Source: Lolium rigidum
Taxonomy: Eukaryota; Streptophyta; Magnoliopsida; Poales; Poaceae
Direction of reading: 5' to 3'
NCBI RefSeq assembly: GCF_022539505.1
Contig: NC_061513.1
Location: 181,938,017-182,002,016, forward strand
DNA: 64,000 bases
Made by a program: the position numbers and the translations under genes. The notes beneath the pieces were generated by a model, which worked only from the letters and a program-made list of their open reading frames with translations, was not told the origin of the DNA and did not search any database. The number at the start of each line of letters is the position of its first letter. Position 1 is the first letter of the stretch. This document shows positions 1-10,460 of this stretch, piece by piece.

Positions 1-1337
1 CACCAATTATTTTACCATTGATAGTAGGGGGTGTAGCAACATGTGAAGCATTAACATTACTAGTGGTGGTAATAGTCCAAACTTTAGCTACATTATTCTC
101 TTTAACTAGTTTTTCGTTTTCTTCTCTTTCCCACCTAGCATGCAATTCAGCCATCAGTCTAATATTTTCATTAATTCGAACTTGGATGGCGTTTGCTGTA
201 GTAACAATTTTACTATCATTATCTTCATTAGGCATAACTTTCAATTTTAAAATATCAACATCAGAGGCAAGACTATCAACCTTAGAAGCAAGAATATCAA
301 TTTTATCAAGCTTTTCTTCAACAGATTTGTTAAAAGCAGTTTGTGTACTAATAAATTATTTAAGCATGGCTTCAAGACCAGGGGTACACTCCTATTATTG
401 TTGTAAGAATTACCATAAGAATTACCATAACCATTACCATTAGCGAAGGATATGGCCTATAGTTGTTACCGGAATTATTCCTATAAGCATTGTTGTTGAA
501 ATTATTACTTTTAATGAAGTTCACATCAACATGTTCTTCTTGGGAAACCAATGAAGCTAAAGGAACATTATTAGGATCAACATTAGATCTACCATTCACA
601 AGCATAGACATAATAGCATCAATCTTATCACTCAAGGAGGAGGTTTCTTCAACAGAATTTACCTTCTTACCTTGTGGAGCTCTTTCAGTGTGCCATTCAG
701 AGTAATTGATCATCATATTATCAAGGAGCTTTGTTGCCGCCCCCAAAGTAATGGACATAAAGGTACCTCCAGCAGTTGAATCCAATAGGTTCCGCGAAGA
801 AAAATTCAATCCTGCATAAAAGGTTTGGATGATCATCCAAGTAGTCAGTCCATGGGTAGGGCAATTCTTTACCAAAGATTTCATTCTCTCCCATGCTTGA
901 GCAACATGTTCATTATCCAATTGCTTAAAATTCATTATGCTACTTCTCAAAGATATAATTTTAGCGGGAGGATAATATCTACCAATGAAAGCATCCTTAC
1001 ATTTAGTCCATGAATCAATACTATTCTTAGGCAAAGATAGAAACCAATCTTTAGCTCTTCCTCTTAAGGAGAAAGGAAACAATTTTAATTTTTTAATGTC
1101 ACCATCTACATCCTTATACTTTTGCATTTCACAAAGTTCAACAAAATTATTAAGATGGGCAGCAGCATCATCAGAACTAACACCAGAAAATTGCTCTCTC
1201 ATAACAAGATTTAGTAAAGCAGGTTTAATTTCAAAAAATTCTGCTGTAGTAGCAGGTGGAGCAATAGGTGTGCATAGGAAATCATTATTATTTGTACTAG
1301 TGAAGTCACACAACTTAGTATTTTCAGGAGTATTCAT
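1..1337 (-). pseudogene. Gag of element Z, frameshifted
   Basis: Gag would form the virus-like particle that packages the element RNA. The frame opens with an ATG at 1337, about 230 nt after the primer-binding site. Residues ~30-210 hold the retrotransposon gag fold, with the landmark RGRAKDWFLSLP followed by an IGRYYPPAK block. An Asn/Tyr-rich linker follows (~290-310). The frame is lost at ~470-450, where a (NG)GYGNSYGNS-like repeat is out of frame with the rest. Beyond it a TAA interrupts a heptad-rich helical segment that reaches position 1. N-terminal and C-terminal parts match the gag of element A almost residue for residue, but the coiled-coil segment between them is different sequence. 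No zinc knuckle is visible. Confidence 0.8.
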
Positions 1338-1565
1338 TTTAACAGTAGTAAATTAAGCAAACTAAATAAAGTAAATGCAAGTAACTAATTTTTTGTGTTT
1401 TTAATATGGAGAACAAGACAGTAAATAAAGTAAAGCTAGCAACTAATTTTTTTGTATTTTTGATATAGAGAGCAAACAAAGCAGTAAATAAAATAAAGTA
1501 AAGCAAGACAAAAACAAAGTAAAGAGATTGGATGTGGGAGACTCCCCTTGCAGCGTGTCTTGATC

Positions 1566-1583
1566 TCCCCGGCAACGGCGCCA
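1566..1583 (-). other. Primer-binding site of Z (tRNA-Asp type)
   Basis: On the element strand this reads TGGCGCCGTTGCCGGGGA, the complement of the 3' end of plant tRNA-Asp including CCA. It lies 11 nt from the LTR end at 1595, the expected place for minus-strand cDNA priming. Confidence 0.9.
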
Positions 1584-1594
1584 GAAAAAGAGCT

Positions 1595-3201
1595 TGATAT
1601 GCGTAAAGTACACGTCCGTTGGGAACCCCAAGAGGAAGGTGTGATGCGTACATCAGCAAGTTTTCCCTCAGTAAAAAACCAAGGTTATCGAACCAGTAGG
1701 AGTCAAGGAGCACGTGAAGGTTGTTGGTGGCGGAGTGTAGTGCGGCGCAACACCAGGGATTCCGGCGCCAACGTGGAACCTGCACAACACAATCAAAGTA
1801 CTTTGCCCCAACGTAACGGTGAGGTTGTCAATCTCACCTGACTTGCTTGTAAACAAAGGATTAGATGTATAGTGTGGAAGATGATGTTTGTTTGCGAAGA
1901 ACAGGTAAAGAACAAGTATTGCAGTAGATTGTATTTCAGATGTAAAGAATGGACCGGGGTCCACAATTCACTAGTGGTGTCTCTCCCATAATATAAATAG
2001 CATGTTGGGTGAACAAATTACAGTTGGGCAATTGACAAATAAAGAAGGCATAACAATGCACATACATATATCACGATGATTACTATGAGATTTAATCAGG
2101 GCATTACGACAAAGTACATAGACCGCTATCCGAGCATGCATCTATGCCTAAAAAGTCCACCTTTAGGTTATCATCCGAACCCCTTCCGGTATTAAGTTGC
2201 AAACAACGAGACAATTGCATTAAGTATGGTGCGTAATGTAATCAACACAAATATCCTTAGACAAAGCATTGATGTTTTATCCCTAGTGGCAATAGCACAT
2301 CCACAACCTTAGAACTTTTCGTCACCTGTCCCGGATTCAATGGAGGCATGAACCCACTATCGAGCATAAATACTCCCTCTTGGAGTCACAAGTATCAACT
2401 TGGCCGAGCCTCTACTAGCAACGGAGAGCATGCAAGAACATAAACAACACATATATGATAGATTGATAATCAACTTGACATAGTATTCCATATTCATCGG
2501 ATCCCAACAAACACAAAATGTAGCATTACAAATAGATGATCTTGATCATGATAGGCAGCTCACAAGATCTAACATGATAGCACAATGAGGAGAAGACAAC
2601 CATCTAGCTACTGCTATGGACCCATAGTCCAGGGGTGAACTACTCACACATCGATCCGGAGGCGATCATGGTGATGAAGAGACCTCCGGGAGATGATTCC
2701 CCTCTCCGGCGAGGGTGCCGGAGGCGATCTCCTGAATCCCCGAGATGGGATTGGCGGCGGCGGCGTCTGCGGAAGGTTTTCCGTATCGTGGCTCTCGGTG
2801 CATCGGGGTTTTCGCAACGAAGGCTTTAAGTAGGCGGAAGGGCAGAGTCGGAGGGCTGACGGGGCCCCACACCATAGGGCGTCGCGGGGCCCACCACGGC
2901 CGCGCAGCCCCGTGGTGTCGGCGCCCCGTCGCCCCACTTCGTTTCCCTTTCGGTCTTACGGAAGCTTCGTGGAAAAATAAGACCCCGGGCGTTGATTTCG
3001 TCCAATTCCGAGAATATTTCCTTTGTAGGATTTCTGAAACCAAAAACAACGAGAAAACAACAACTGGCTCTTCGGCATCTCGTCAATAGGTTAGTGCCGG
3101 AAAATGCATAATAATGACATAAAGTGTGTATAAAACATGTGAGTATCATCATAAAAGTAGCATGGAACATAAGAAATTATAGATACGTTTGGGACGTATC
3201 A
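1595..3201 (-). repeat. 5' LTR of element Z
   Basis: The 1607-bp LTR has TG...CA ends on the minus strand. It begins with the inverted repeat GATACGT-CCCAA-ACGTATC and ends ATATCA before the primer site. A GC-rich palindromic stretch (~2860-2930) carries the GGCG/CGCGG pattern seen in all TGATACGTC-type LTRs here. Open frames in this GC-rich part are by-products of composition. Sequence matches the LTRs of element A. Confidence 0.9.
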
Positions 3202-3208
3202 CGTACCA

Positions 3209-3267
3209 CTGACCGGTACCAATAGGGTAGCGGTACTACCGCTCTTGGTACCAGTAGTATCGGTCAG
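3209..3267. repeat. Nested imperfect inverted repeats
   Basis: The outer arms are CTGACCGGTACC (3209-3220) and its 10/12 complement at 3256-3267. Inside, GCGGTA-C-TACCGC (3230-3242) is a perfect 6-bp palindrome around one base. It lies ~215 nt upstream of the Athila-type frame. It could fold in RNA; no function is known. Confidence 0.6.
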
Positions 3268-3481
3268 GCAGATTCAGCTTTTTCCTCTTTCCCTCTCCAA
3301 CCACGTCACCTCACGACACACACACAAAACCAGAAAACCTATAAGCTATGCTTGAGTCTTCCGATCCTTATACGTTCAGCGAGGGCGCCGTGCACCTGCA
3401 AATATATCAAAAACAAACTATGCACATGGTGAAATTCATTCAAGTGTTGTTATCAAACACACAAAACACGAGGTATAGATC

Positions 3482-4728
3482 TTGCTCTTTCAGCTGTTTA
3501 GTAGCCTTAGGTCAAGAAGGAATGTAAGGGTGGCTCTCAATATGGATGATGAGCATCAATTTGAGGATAATATGCTCTATAAAGCGGAAGCTCTTGATGT
3601 GCATTCCACTAGGTGGAAAGACCCCAAGATGTTCAAGGTAATGCCTATAGAGGAAGATTTTGCTTTCTTCCTAGAGCATACATGGCTGGAAGGATTTACA
3701 AGCTGTCCATACAAGACGTATGCCGAAATAACCAACGAGTTTCTCGCTACATTCGGGTTTGCACATACTAAGGAAAGGACAGGTAAGAGAGGTAAGACCA
3801 TCCCTGCCAAATTTGATGTTAAATTTGTCATGCAGCAAACTAGATATGTTATGTCCCTTGATGAATTTTGCAAGGCCATTAATGTTCCAAATGCTGGGAG
3901 TTGGGAGGAAATCCCTAGTGATTCCGATGAGGAACTCCGGACATTTTGGAGGAGCATTGGTGTGGATGTTCCAAATGATATACGTAGGAGTAAACTCTCT
4001 CGTATTCAACATTCAATGTTGAGGTATTTTGCATTGTTCCTAGTTAGGGGATTCCTAGCTAGGAAAAATGTAACTGCTTGCACATGGCCTGTTGTCTATT
4101 TGTTGAGATGTGCTAGGAATGAAACTTATCCCGCATTTAACTTGGGAGTAATTCTTGCTAGAACCTTGTCTTATGATGTTTACCACAATGATTCTAAGCC
4201 ACTCTACGCATGTGTTATTGGCACTATGGTCTATGAGAACATTGGAGAGAACGGAGATTTCGTAACATTGGAATTGAAATTTTAGAATCCAACTTGCTGG
4301 ATGCTAGAATGTTGATTAAAATGGCAATTCTTGTTGGAGTGTGGTACAACAATTTTTATAAGTATAAGTATATGGTTAAGCAAGGTAATTTTTCTTGCAC
4401 TGTGCTTCCTCGTCTTGACTGTTTTGACAGGTTATCAAACAAATAGATAACCGAGCAAGAAGAACATGAGTGGGAGTTGGCTCCCGCAACTCCACAGGAC
4501 GACGCATGGCCCGAGGAGACCCCTGAGCCTCCTCACTACGAGGAGTTGGAGGAGGTACCTATGCCACCACAAGCAGAGTGGCACGAGCCAGCACCACCGT
4601 AGCATGAATGGTACAAGCACATACCGCCTCAGCATGATTGGCACGAGGCAGCACCGTCTGCGCCGGAAGCTTGGGGGTTCGCACCTGCCGCACCCAACTA
4701 CCATCCTGGGGAAGGATCTTCTTCCTAA
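3482..4728 (+). pseudogene. Athila-type accessory reading frame (ORF1 C-terminal / env-position protein), broken
   Basis: The longest stretch (3482-4285) gives 267 residues; a second in-frame ATG at 3542 begins MDDEHQF and may be the better start. Residues ~60-250 resemble the plant Athila ORF protein family: a block around FLARKNVTACTWPVVYL, then a Leu/Arg-rich helix. The frame slips by one base near 4255-4290. After the slip, coding resumes with a Trp/His/Pro/Glu-rich tail (EEHEWELAP, HEWYKHIPPQHDWH) and ends TCTTCTTCC-TAA near 4728. Two in-frame TAGs (4444 and ~4600) lie in the tail; the second fits CAG mutated to TAG. A homologous broken frame is in element E (35672-36821). The molecular role in Athila elements is unknown; the env-position label is positional only. 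Confidence 0.65.
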
Positions 4729-4840
4729 TGGTGGAATGAAGGTGCTTCTTCACATTGGGGGCAGCCAGGACCCTTCTACGATGATAGATCGCACGGTTGG
4801 GGCCCCGGCGCCGACTATCCCCGCTACTAGCTTCACCTCG

Positions 4841-6013
4841 AGTTTGGGGGAGTATGTGTCCTTCACCTTCTCCATTGTATAATATCATGCTAGTTTTAAT
4901 TCAGTTTTGTTGCATTGTAGTTTTTGTTTAGTTCACATTTGAAAAACCCAAAAAGATTTTTACTTCCTAGTTTTTGCATTTTGATTTCTTTCGAACAAAA
5001 ACCTCAAAAACCCCAAAAGATTTTCGCTTTCTAGTTTTTGCATTCTGCTTTCTTTTCAAACAAAAACCTCAAAAACCAAAAATATTTCTTTTGTTTATTT
5101 TGCATGCTTGTTGCATATTTGTTTTGTTTACAACTTCAAAAACACAGAAATATTTTCGTTTTGCTTCCAAAAGTAAAAAAGAAGTTGCGGATTTCTCCGT
5201 GCTGGTCTTCACCGTTTTATTTTTAACTCCTAGCTCGTAACTCCGATTGGGCTGATTTTTCTACAGAAGCTGTAGCTTTCATCCACTACACACACAAAAA
5301 TTGGCAAAAATTCCCGGGGTGTTTAATTGGGGCAAATTTTGAATGCACAACTACTGTTTATTGGCAGATTTTGTTTTTCGTCACTAAAAGTGGCTAGTTG
5401 AATTTTCTATTGGTCCAAAATGAATGCTTTAATTCTATATGGATCCTAGCCACATGATACACCTTATTGACATCATATTTTTAAGGTTGCTAGTGTAAGA
5501 ATGAGATGCTTTGAGTGAACCAAGTTTAAATCTCTTAATTCTATATTTGAGCTTGTTGCGTAGTTCCAGTTGGGAGAGGAAGAACAACTATGATGAAGCT
5601 GTATGTGAGGATCGATAAAATAGGTATGACACCTTTGCTATATCCATGTATGGAATTTAACGATATCAAATACTTGTACACAGTTTCATCAATACTAGAG
5701 AAAGTGATATTAGATGTCTACTATTTATGTGTTCTCCTCTCTATTTATGATGCAAGTGAGATATTATTGAGGAATGCTATTTGTACATGATTGAGAGATA
5801 GTGGTTTTGAGTAAAGTCTACGCATCCCATTATACTTATTATCGCGGACACATATTCAATGATGAATTATATTCCTATGTGTCTTTAAAATATGAAGGTT
5901 GATGTCTATATGACAGTCCAACCCTTTAAATGGTAGAACTCGTCGTGAAACATATATAAGTTGGTTGATAGTATATTTGGTTGACCAACCATTTATATTT
6001 TTAGCCTTGAACC
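4841..6013 (+). other. Purine tract and AT-rich non-coding tail of Y
   Basis: A polypurine-like tract (AGTTTGGGGGAG, 4841-4852) follows the end of the Athila-type frame. From 4860 to 6013 I see no coding sequence: it is T-rich, contains the 64-65 bp tandem repeat at 4942-5110, and ends where T begins. An LTR boundary after the purine tract is not evident, so the tract may be an internal copy, as after the equivalent gene in E (35640-35665). Confidence 0.5.
4942..5110 (+). repeat. A/T-rich tandem repeat, period 64-65 bp
   Basis: Units at 4942-5005, 5006-5070 and a partial one from 5071 each begin AAAAACC(C)CAAAA and continue with TAGTTTTTGCATT and a CTTTC run. Units 1 and 2 match over their whole length with scattered changes; the third decays after ~40 bp. 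Confidence 0.75.
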
Positions 6014-6330
6014 TGTTGGGGGGACCCCCGGTATGCCAAAGGCATGCCAAACTGGATGGTTTGGGTTATCAAGATACCGGTTTGAAGGTTATTCCGGACT
6101 GTGAAGCTAGGATTTTGGCTAAGTGAATCTATACCGGTATCCCAGGAGGGGTATACCGGAATGAGCTAAGAAGGTACCGGATTACCGGTACAGGCTACAC
6201 TGTAGCACGTCGGCAAGACTGGTCAAAGATTCTCTAAGGAGCTAGAGGACAAAGATGAGTGAAGCACTTCAGTTTTAATCGAAGCTCTAAGGCAAAAGCA
6301 GATGATGATGTAAAAGGTACCGGAGGACGT
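6014..6330 (+). repeat. 5' LTR of T, first segment
   Basis: This starts TGTTGGGGGG and is rich in ACCGG/CCGGT, as is the rest of T. It stops at GACGT (6326-6330), the target site of D; the missing half resumes at 49892 with the same GACGT. Together the two parts make an LTR of about 709 bp. Confidence 0.8.
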
Positions 6331-6467
6331 TGATGTCTACGCACGCTTCTATTCCTGTAGACAGTGTTGGGCCTCCAAGAGCAGAGGTTTGTAGAACAGC
6401 AGCAAGTTTCCCTTAAGTGAATCACCCAAGGTTTATCGAACTCAGGGAGGTAGAGGTCAAAGATATC
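6331..6467 (-). repeat. 3' LTR of D, segment 1 of 3
   Basis: TGATGTCTACGCACGC at the border matches the inner end of the right D LTR (48420, TGATTTCTACGCACGC). The match continues to AAAGATATC at 6467, where A is inserted. The uninterrupted site is visible in the right LTR at 48552-48556. Confidence 0.88.
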
Positions 6468-8066
6468 TGATACGACTCAAACGTATCTATAATTTCTTAT
6501 GTTCCATGCTACTTTTATGATGATACTCACATGTTTTATACACATTATATGTCATTATTATGCATTTTCCGGCACTAACCTATTGACGAGATGCCGAAGA
6601 GCCGATTCTGTTTTCTGCTGTTTTTGGTTTCAGAAATCCTAGTAAGGAAATATTCTCGGAATTGGACGAAATCAACGCCCAGGGTCCTATTTTTCCACGA
6701 AGCTTCCAGAAGACCGAGGGAGATACGAAGTGGGGCCACGGGGCGCCGCCACACTAGGGCGGCGCGGCCTAGAGGGGGCCCGCATGGCCCTAGCGTGTGG
6801 GGCCCCCGTGACTCCTCTGACTCCGCCCTTCCGCCTACTTAAAGCCTTCGTCGCGAAACCCCCAGTACCGAGAGCCATGATACGGGAAACCTTTCAGAGA
6901 CGCCGCCGCCGCCAATCCCATCTCGGGGGATTCAGGAGATCGCCTCCGGCACCCTGCCGGAGAGGGGAATCATCTCCCGGAGGGCTCTTCATCACCATGA
7001 TCGCCTCCGGATCGATGTGTGAGTAGTTCACCCCTGGACTATGGGTCCATAGCAGTAGCTAGATGGTTGTCTTCTCCTCATTGTGCTATCATGTTAGATC
7101 TTGTGAGCTGCCTATCATGATCAAGATCATCTATCCGTAATGCTACATGTTGTGTTTGTTGGGATCCGATGAATATTGAATACTATGTCAAGTTGATTAT
7201 CAATCTATCATATATGTTGTTTATGTTCTTGCATGCTCTCCGTTGCTAGTAGAGGCTCTGGCCAAGTTGATACTTGTGACTCCAAGAGGGAGTATTTATG
7301 CTCGATAGTGGGTTCATGCCTCCATTGAATGCTGGGACAGGTGACAAAAAGTTCTAAGGTTGTGGATGTGCTGTTGCCACTAGGGATAAAACATCGATGC
7401 TTTGTCTAAGGATATTTGTGTTGATTACATTACGCACCATACTTAATACAATTGTCTGTTGTTTACAACTTAATACTGGAAGGGGTTCGGATGATAACCT
7501 GAAGGTGGACTTTTTAGGCATAGATGCATGCTGGATAGCGGTCTATGTACTTTGTCGTAATGCCCTGATTAAATCTCATAGTACTCATCATGATATATGT
7601 ATGTGCATTGTTATGCCTTCTTTATTTGTCAATTGCCCAACCGTAATTTGTTCACCCAACATCTTGTTTATCTTATGGGAGAGACACCACTAGTGAACTG
7701 TGGACCCCGGTCCAATTCTTTACATCCGAAATACAACCTACCGCAATTGTTCTTTACTTGTTCTTCGCAAACAACCATCATCATCCACACTATACATCTA
7801 ATCCTTTGTTTACAGCAAGCCGGTGAGATTGACAACCTCACTCGTTACGTTGGGGCAAAGTACTTTGACTGTATTGTGCAGGTTCCAAGTTGGCGCCGAA
7901 TCCCCGGTGTTGCGCCGCACTACACTCCGCCACCAACAACCTTCACGTGTTCCTTGACTCCTACTCGGTTTGATAACCTTGGTTTCTTATCGAGGGAAAA
8001 CTTGTCGTTGTGCGCATCACACCTTCCTCTTGGGGTTCCCAACGGACGTGTGCTTACACGCCATCA
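6468..8066 (+). repeat. 5' LTR of A
   Basis: The 1599-bp LTR runs from TGATACGACTCAAACG to GCCATCA. The terminal inverted repeat GATACGT-CTCAA-ACGTATC is one base off here (GATACGA). It contains the GC-rich palindromic stretch (~6735-6810). It matches the LTR at 30016-31616 closely, with differences of a few percent by eye. Frames crossing its end into the primer site (for example 7597-8217) are not genes. Confidence 0.9.
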
Positions 8067-8077
8067 AGCTCTTTTTC

Positions 8078-8095
8078 TGGCGCCGTTGCCGGGGA
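8078..8095 (+). other. Primer-binding site of A (tRNA-Asp type)
   Basis: TGGCGCCGTTGCCGGGGA is a perfect 18-nt complement of the plant tRNA-Asp 3' end, 11 nt after the LTR end. Confidence 0.92.
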
Positions 8096-8323
8096 GATCA
8101 AGAAACGCTGCAAGGGGAGTCTCCCACATCCAATCTCTTTACTTTGTTTTTGTCTTGCTTTGTTTTATTTTATTTACTGCTTTGTTTGCTCTTATATCAA
8201 AAATACAAAAAAAATAGTTGCTAGTTTTACTTTATTTACTGTCTTTTTCTCTATATCAAAAACACAAAAAAATTAGTTACTTGCATTTACTTTATTTAGT
8301 TTGTTTTATTTACTACTGCTAAA

Positions 8324-9812
8324 ATGGGTACTGTTGAGAATACTAAGTTGTGTGACTTCACTAGCACAAATAATAATGATTTCTTATGCACACCTATTGC
8401 TCCACTCGCTACTACAGCAGAATTCTTTGAAATTAAACCTGCTTTACTAAATCTTGTTATGAGAGAGCAATTTTTTGGTGTTAGTTCTGATGATGCTGCT
8501 GCCCATCTTAATAATTTTGTTGAACTATGTGAAATGCAAAAGTATAAGGATGTAGATGGTGACATTATAAAATTAAAATTGTTTCCTTTCTCCTTAAGAG
8601 GAAGAGCTAAAGATTGGTTGCTATCTCTGCCTAGAAATAGTATTGATTCATGGACTAAATGTAAAGATGCTTTTATTGGTAGATATTATCCTCCCGCTAA
8701 AATTGGATAATGAACATGTTGCTCAAGCATGGGAGAGAATGAAATCTTTGGTAAAGAATTGCCCTACCCATGGACTAACTACTTGGATGATCATCCAAAC
8801 CTTCTATGCAGGATTGAATTTTTCTTCGCGGAACCTATTGGATTCAGCTGCTGGAGGTACCTTTATGTCCATTACTTTGGGGGCGGCAACAAAGCTTCTT
8901 GATGATATGATGACAAATTACTCTGAATGGCACAAGGAAAGAGCTCCACAAGGTAAGAAGGTAAATTCTGTTGAAGAAACCTCCTCCTTGAGTGATCAGA
9001 TTGATGCTATTATGTCTATGCTTGTGAATGGTAGATCTAATGTTGTTCCTAATAATGTTCCTTTAGCTTCATTGGTTGCCCAAGAAGAACATGTTGATGT
9101 GAACTTCATTAGAAGTAACAATTTCAACAACAATGCTTATAGGAATAATTCTGGTAACAACTATAGGCCATATCATGTTGTTAATGGTAATTCTTATGGT
9201 AGATTTGTTTCGCCTAATGAGGAAAAGATGTTAGAAATTGAAAGAGCTACTAAGAGCTTTATGCAATCACAATATGAGCAAAATCAATTGTTTACTAAAA
9301 CTATGAATGAACAATCTGCCTTGTTGAAAAATATAGGAAATCAACTTGAAAATTTAAATATGGAGATTTCTGGTTTGCAAACTAAGCTTTCAAATGCTGA
9401 AAACCGAATCTCATACATGTTTGCGTCACAATCTTCTTTAATTAATAAAATGGCTGCTAAACCTGAGGATATTGATAATAAAATTGTTACTACAGCAAAC
9501 GCCATCCAAGTTCGAATTAATGAGAATATTAGATTGATGGCTGAATTGCATGCTAGGTGGGAAAGAGAAGAAAACGAAAAACTAGCTAAAGAGAATAATG
9601 TAGCTAAAGTTTGGACTATTACCACCACTAGTAATGATAATGCTTCACATGTTGCTACACCCCCTACTATCAATGGTAAAATAATTTGTGTTGGCAATGT
9701 TTCTACTCCTAGTGCAAAGCGTGCAAAATTGCCTAAAACTGCTAAACCACTGAAACCGATAAAACCGCTGAAATTTTTCAAAATATTGGGGACAATGATC
9801 CCATTGCTATAG
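8324..9812 (+). pseudogene. Gag of element A, broken by a 38-nt deletion
   Basis: The frame starts at ATG 8324, 229 nt after the primer site. Residues ~30-125 are the N-terminal half of the gag fold (RGRAKDWLLSLP, IGRYYPPAK). At ~8703 a 38-nt segment present in Z is missing between two AATT copies, shifting the frame; coding resumes at LDNEHVAQAW. The second half contains an Asn-rich linker, then a predicted coiled coil (NIGNQLENLNMEISGLQ...) and a helix ending RWEREENEKLAKE, then a Lys/Pro-rich tail (KTAKPLKPIKPLK). The frame slips again at ~9765 before the protease. No CCHC knuckle is seen. Relative to Z, only the coiled-coil block differs strongly. Confidence 0.82.
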
Positions 9813-10460
9813 ATCATAATGGTTTAGATTTTGATGATTGTCACATCTCTGAAGTTATAAAGTTCTTACAAAAACTTGCTAAAAGTCCCAATGCTAGTGC
9901 TATAAATTTGGCCTTTACAAAACATATTACAAATGCTCTCATAAAAGCTAGAGAGGAGAAACTAAAACTTGAAACTTCTATTCCTAGGAAGTTAGAAGAT
10001 GGTTGGGAGCCCATCATTAAGATGAGGGTCAATGATTTTGATTGTAATGCTTTATGTGATCTTGGTGCAAGTATTTCTGTTATGCCTAAGAAAATTTATG
10101 ATATGCTTGACTTGCCACCATTGAAAAATTGTTATTTGGATGTTAATCTTGCTGATAATGCTATAAAGAAACCTTTGGGGAGGATTGATAATGTTCGCAT
10201 TATGGTTAACAATAACCTTGTCCCCGTTGATTTTGTTGTCTTGGATATTGAATGCAATGCATCTTGTCCCATTATATTGGGAAGACCTTTTCTTCGAACC
10301 CGTTGGTGCTACCATTGATATGAAGGAAGGTAATATTAAATATCAATTTCCTATCAAGAAAGGTATGGAACACTTCCCTAGAAAGAGAATGAAGTTACCT
10401 TATGATTCTATTATTAGAACAAATTATGATGTTGATGCTTCGTCTCTTGATAATACTTGA
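9765..10460 (+). pseudogene. Retropepsin-like aspartic protease of element A
   Basis: The protease cleaves the Gag polyprotein. The reading frame continues gag after a one-base slip near 9765 and carries the catalytic motif as CDLGASISVMP (about 10054-10085), the downstream flap region, and the conserved ILGRPFLRT near 10275-10300. An extra base near 10300 shifts the last part, which resumes VGATIDMKEGN and ends with TGA at 10458-10460. The catalytic triad is D-L-G rather than the usual D-S/T-G; the same change is seen in E (and D-I-G in B), so it is a family feature. Coding ends here: no RT follows. Confidence 0.8.

Larger units (their letters stand above)
1..3201 (-). mobile_element. Element Z: 5' part of a gag-bearing LTR retrotransposon, cut by the window edge
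   Basis: Reading the minus strand from 3201 leftward there is a 1607-bp LTR, a primer-binding site and a gag reading frame running off the window edge. LTR and gag closely match element A (6468-31616), so Z is another member of that family. The flank right of 3201 starts CGTAC; whether this is a target duplication cannot be seen because the other end lies outside. Z interrupts the older remnant Y. Nothing indicates RT or integrase, but only the first ~3.2 kb is visible. Confidence 0.9.
3202..6013 (+). mobile_element. Element Y: remnant of an Athila-type LTR retrotransposon, the oldest layer
   Basis: Between Z and T lies ~2.8 kb of internal sequence with no LTR. It holds a leader with nested inverted repeats, a decayed Athila-type reading frame (3482-4728), a purine tract and an AT-rich non-coding tail with tandem repeats. 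The order gene, purine tract, T-rich tail resembles the minus-strand region 35640-37365 of element E, so Y is probably the post-protease or post-pol part of a related element. T is inserted at 6014, so Y is older than T and all it contains. Confidence 0.7.

Noticed and set aside
18..443. 141-codon plus-strand frame at the window start.
   Set aside because: Antisense shadow of the gag C-terminal region of Z.
1566..1583. tRNA-Asp-like sequence (also at 8078, 42406, 48392).
   Set aside because: Only the 18 nt complementary to the tRNA 3' end are present; these are primer-binding sites, not tRNA genes.
2644..3170. Several overlapping frames of ~100-127 codons in the GC-rich part of the Z LTR, and equivalents in all other LTRs (e.g. 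44262-44852, 49313-49860).
   Set aside because: They occur on both strands at once, differ between LTR copies by frameshifts, and follow from GC-rich stop-poor composition.
4942..5110. Possible CRISPR-like or satellite array.
   Set aside because: Only two to three adjacent degenerate units without unique spacers, in a plant retrotransposon tail.
7597..8217. 206-codon plus-strand frame crossing the A LTR end and primer site.
   Set aside because: It spans a functional LTR/primer-site boundary; the real gag starts at 8324.
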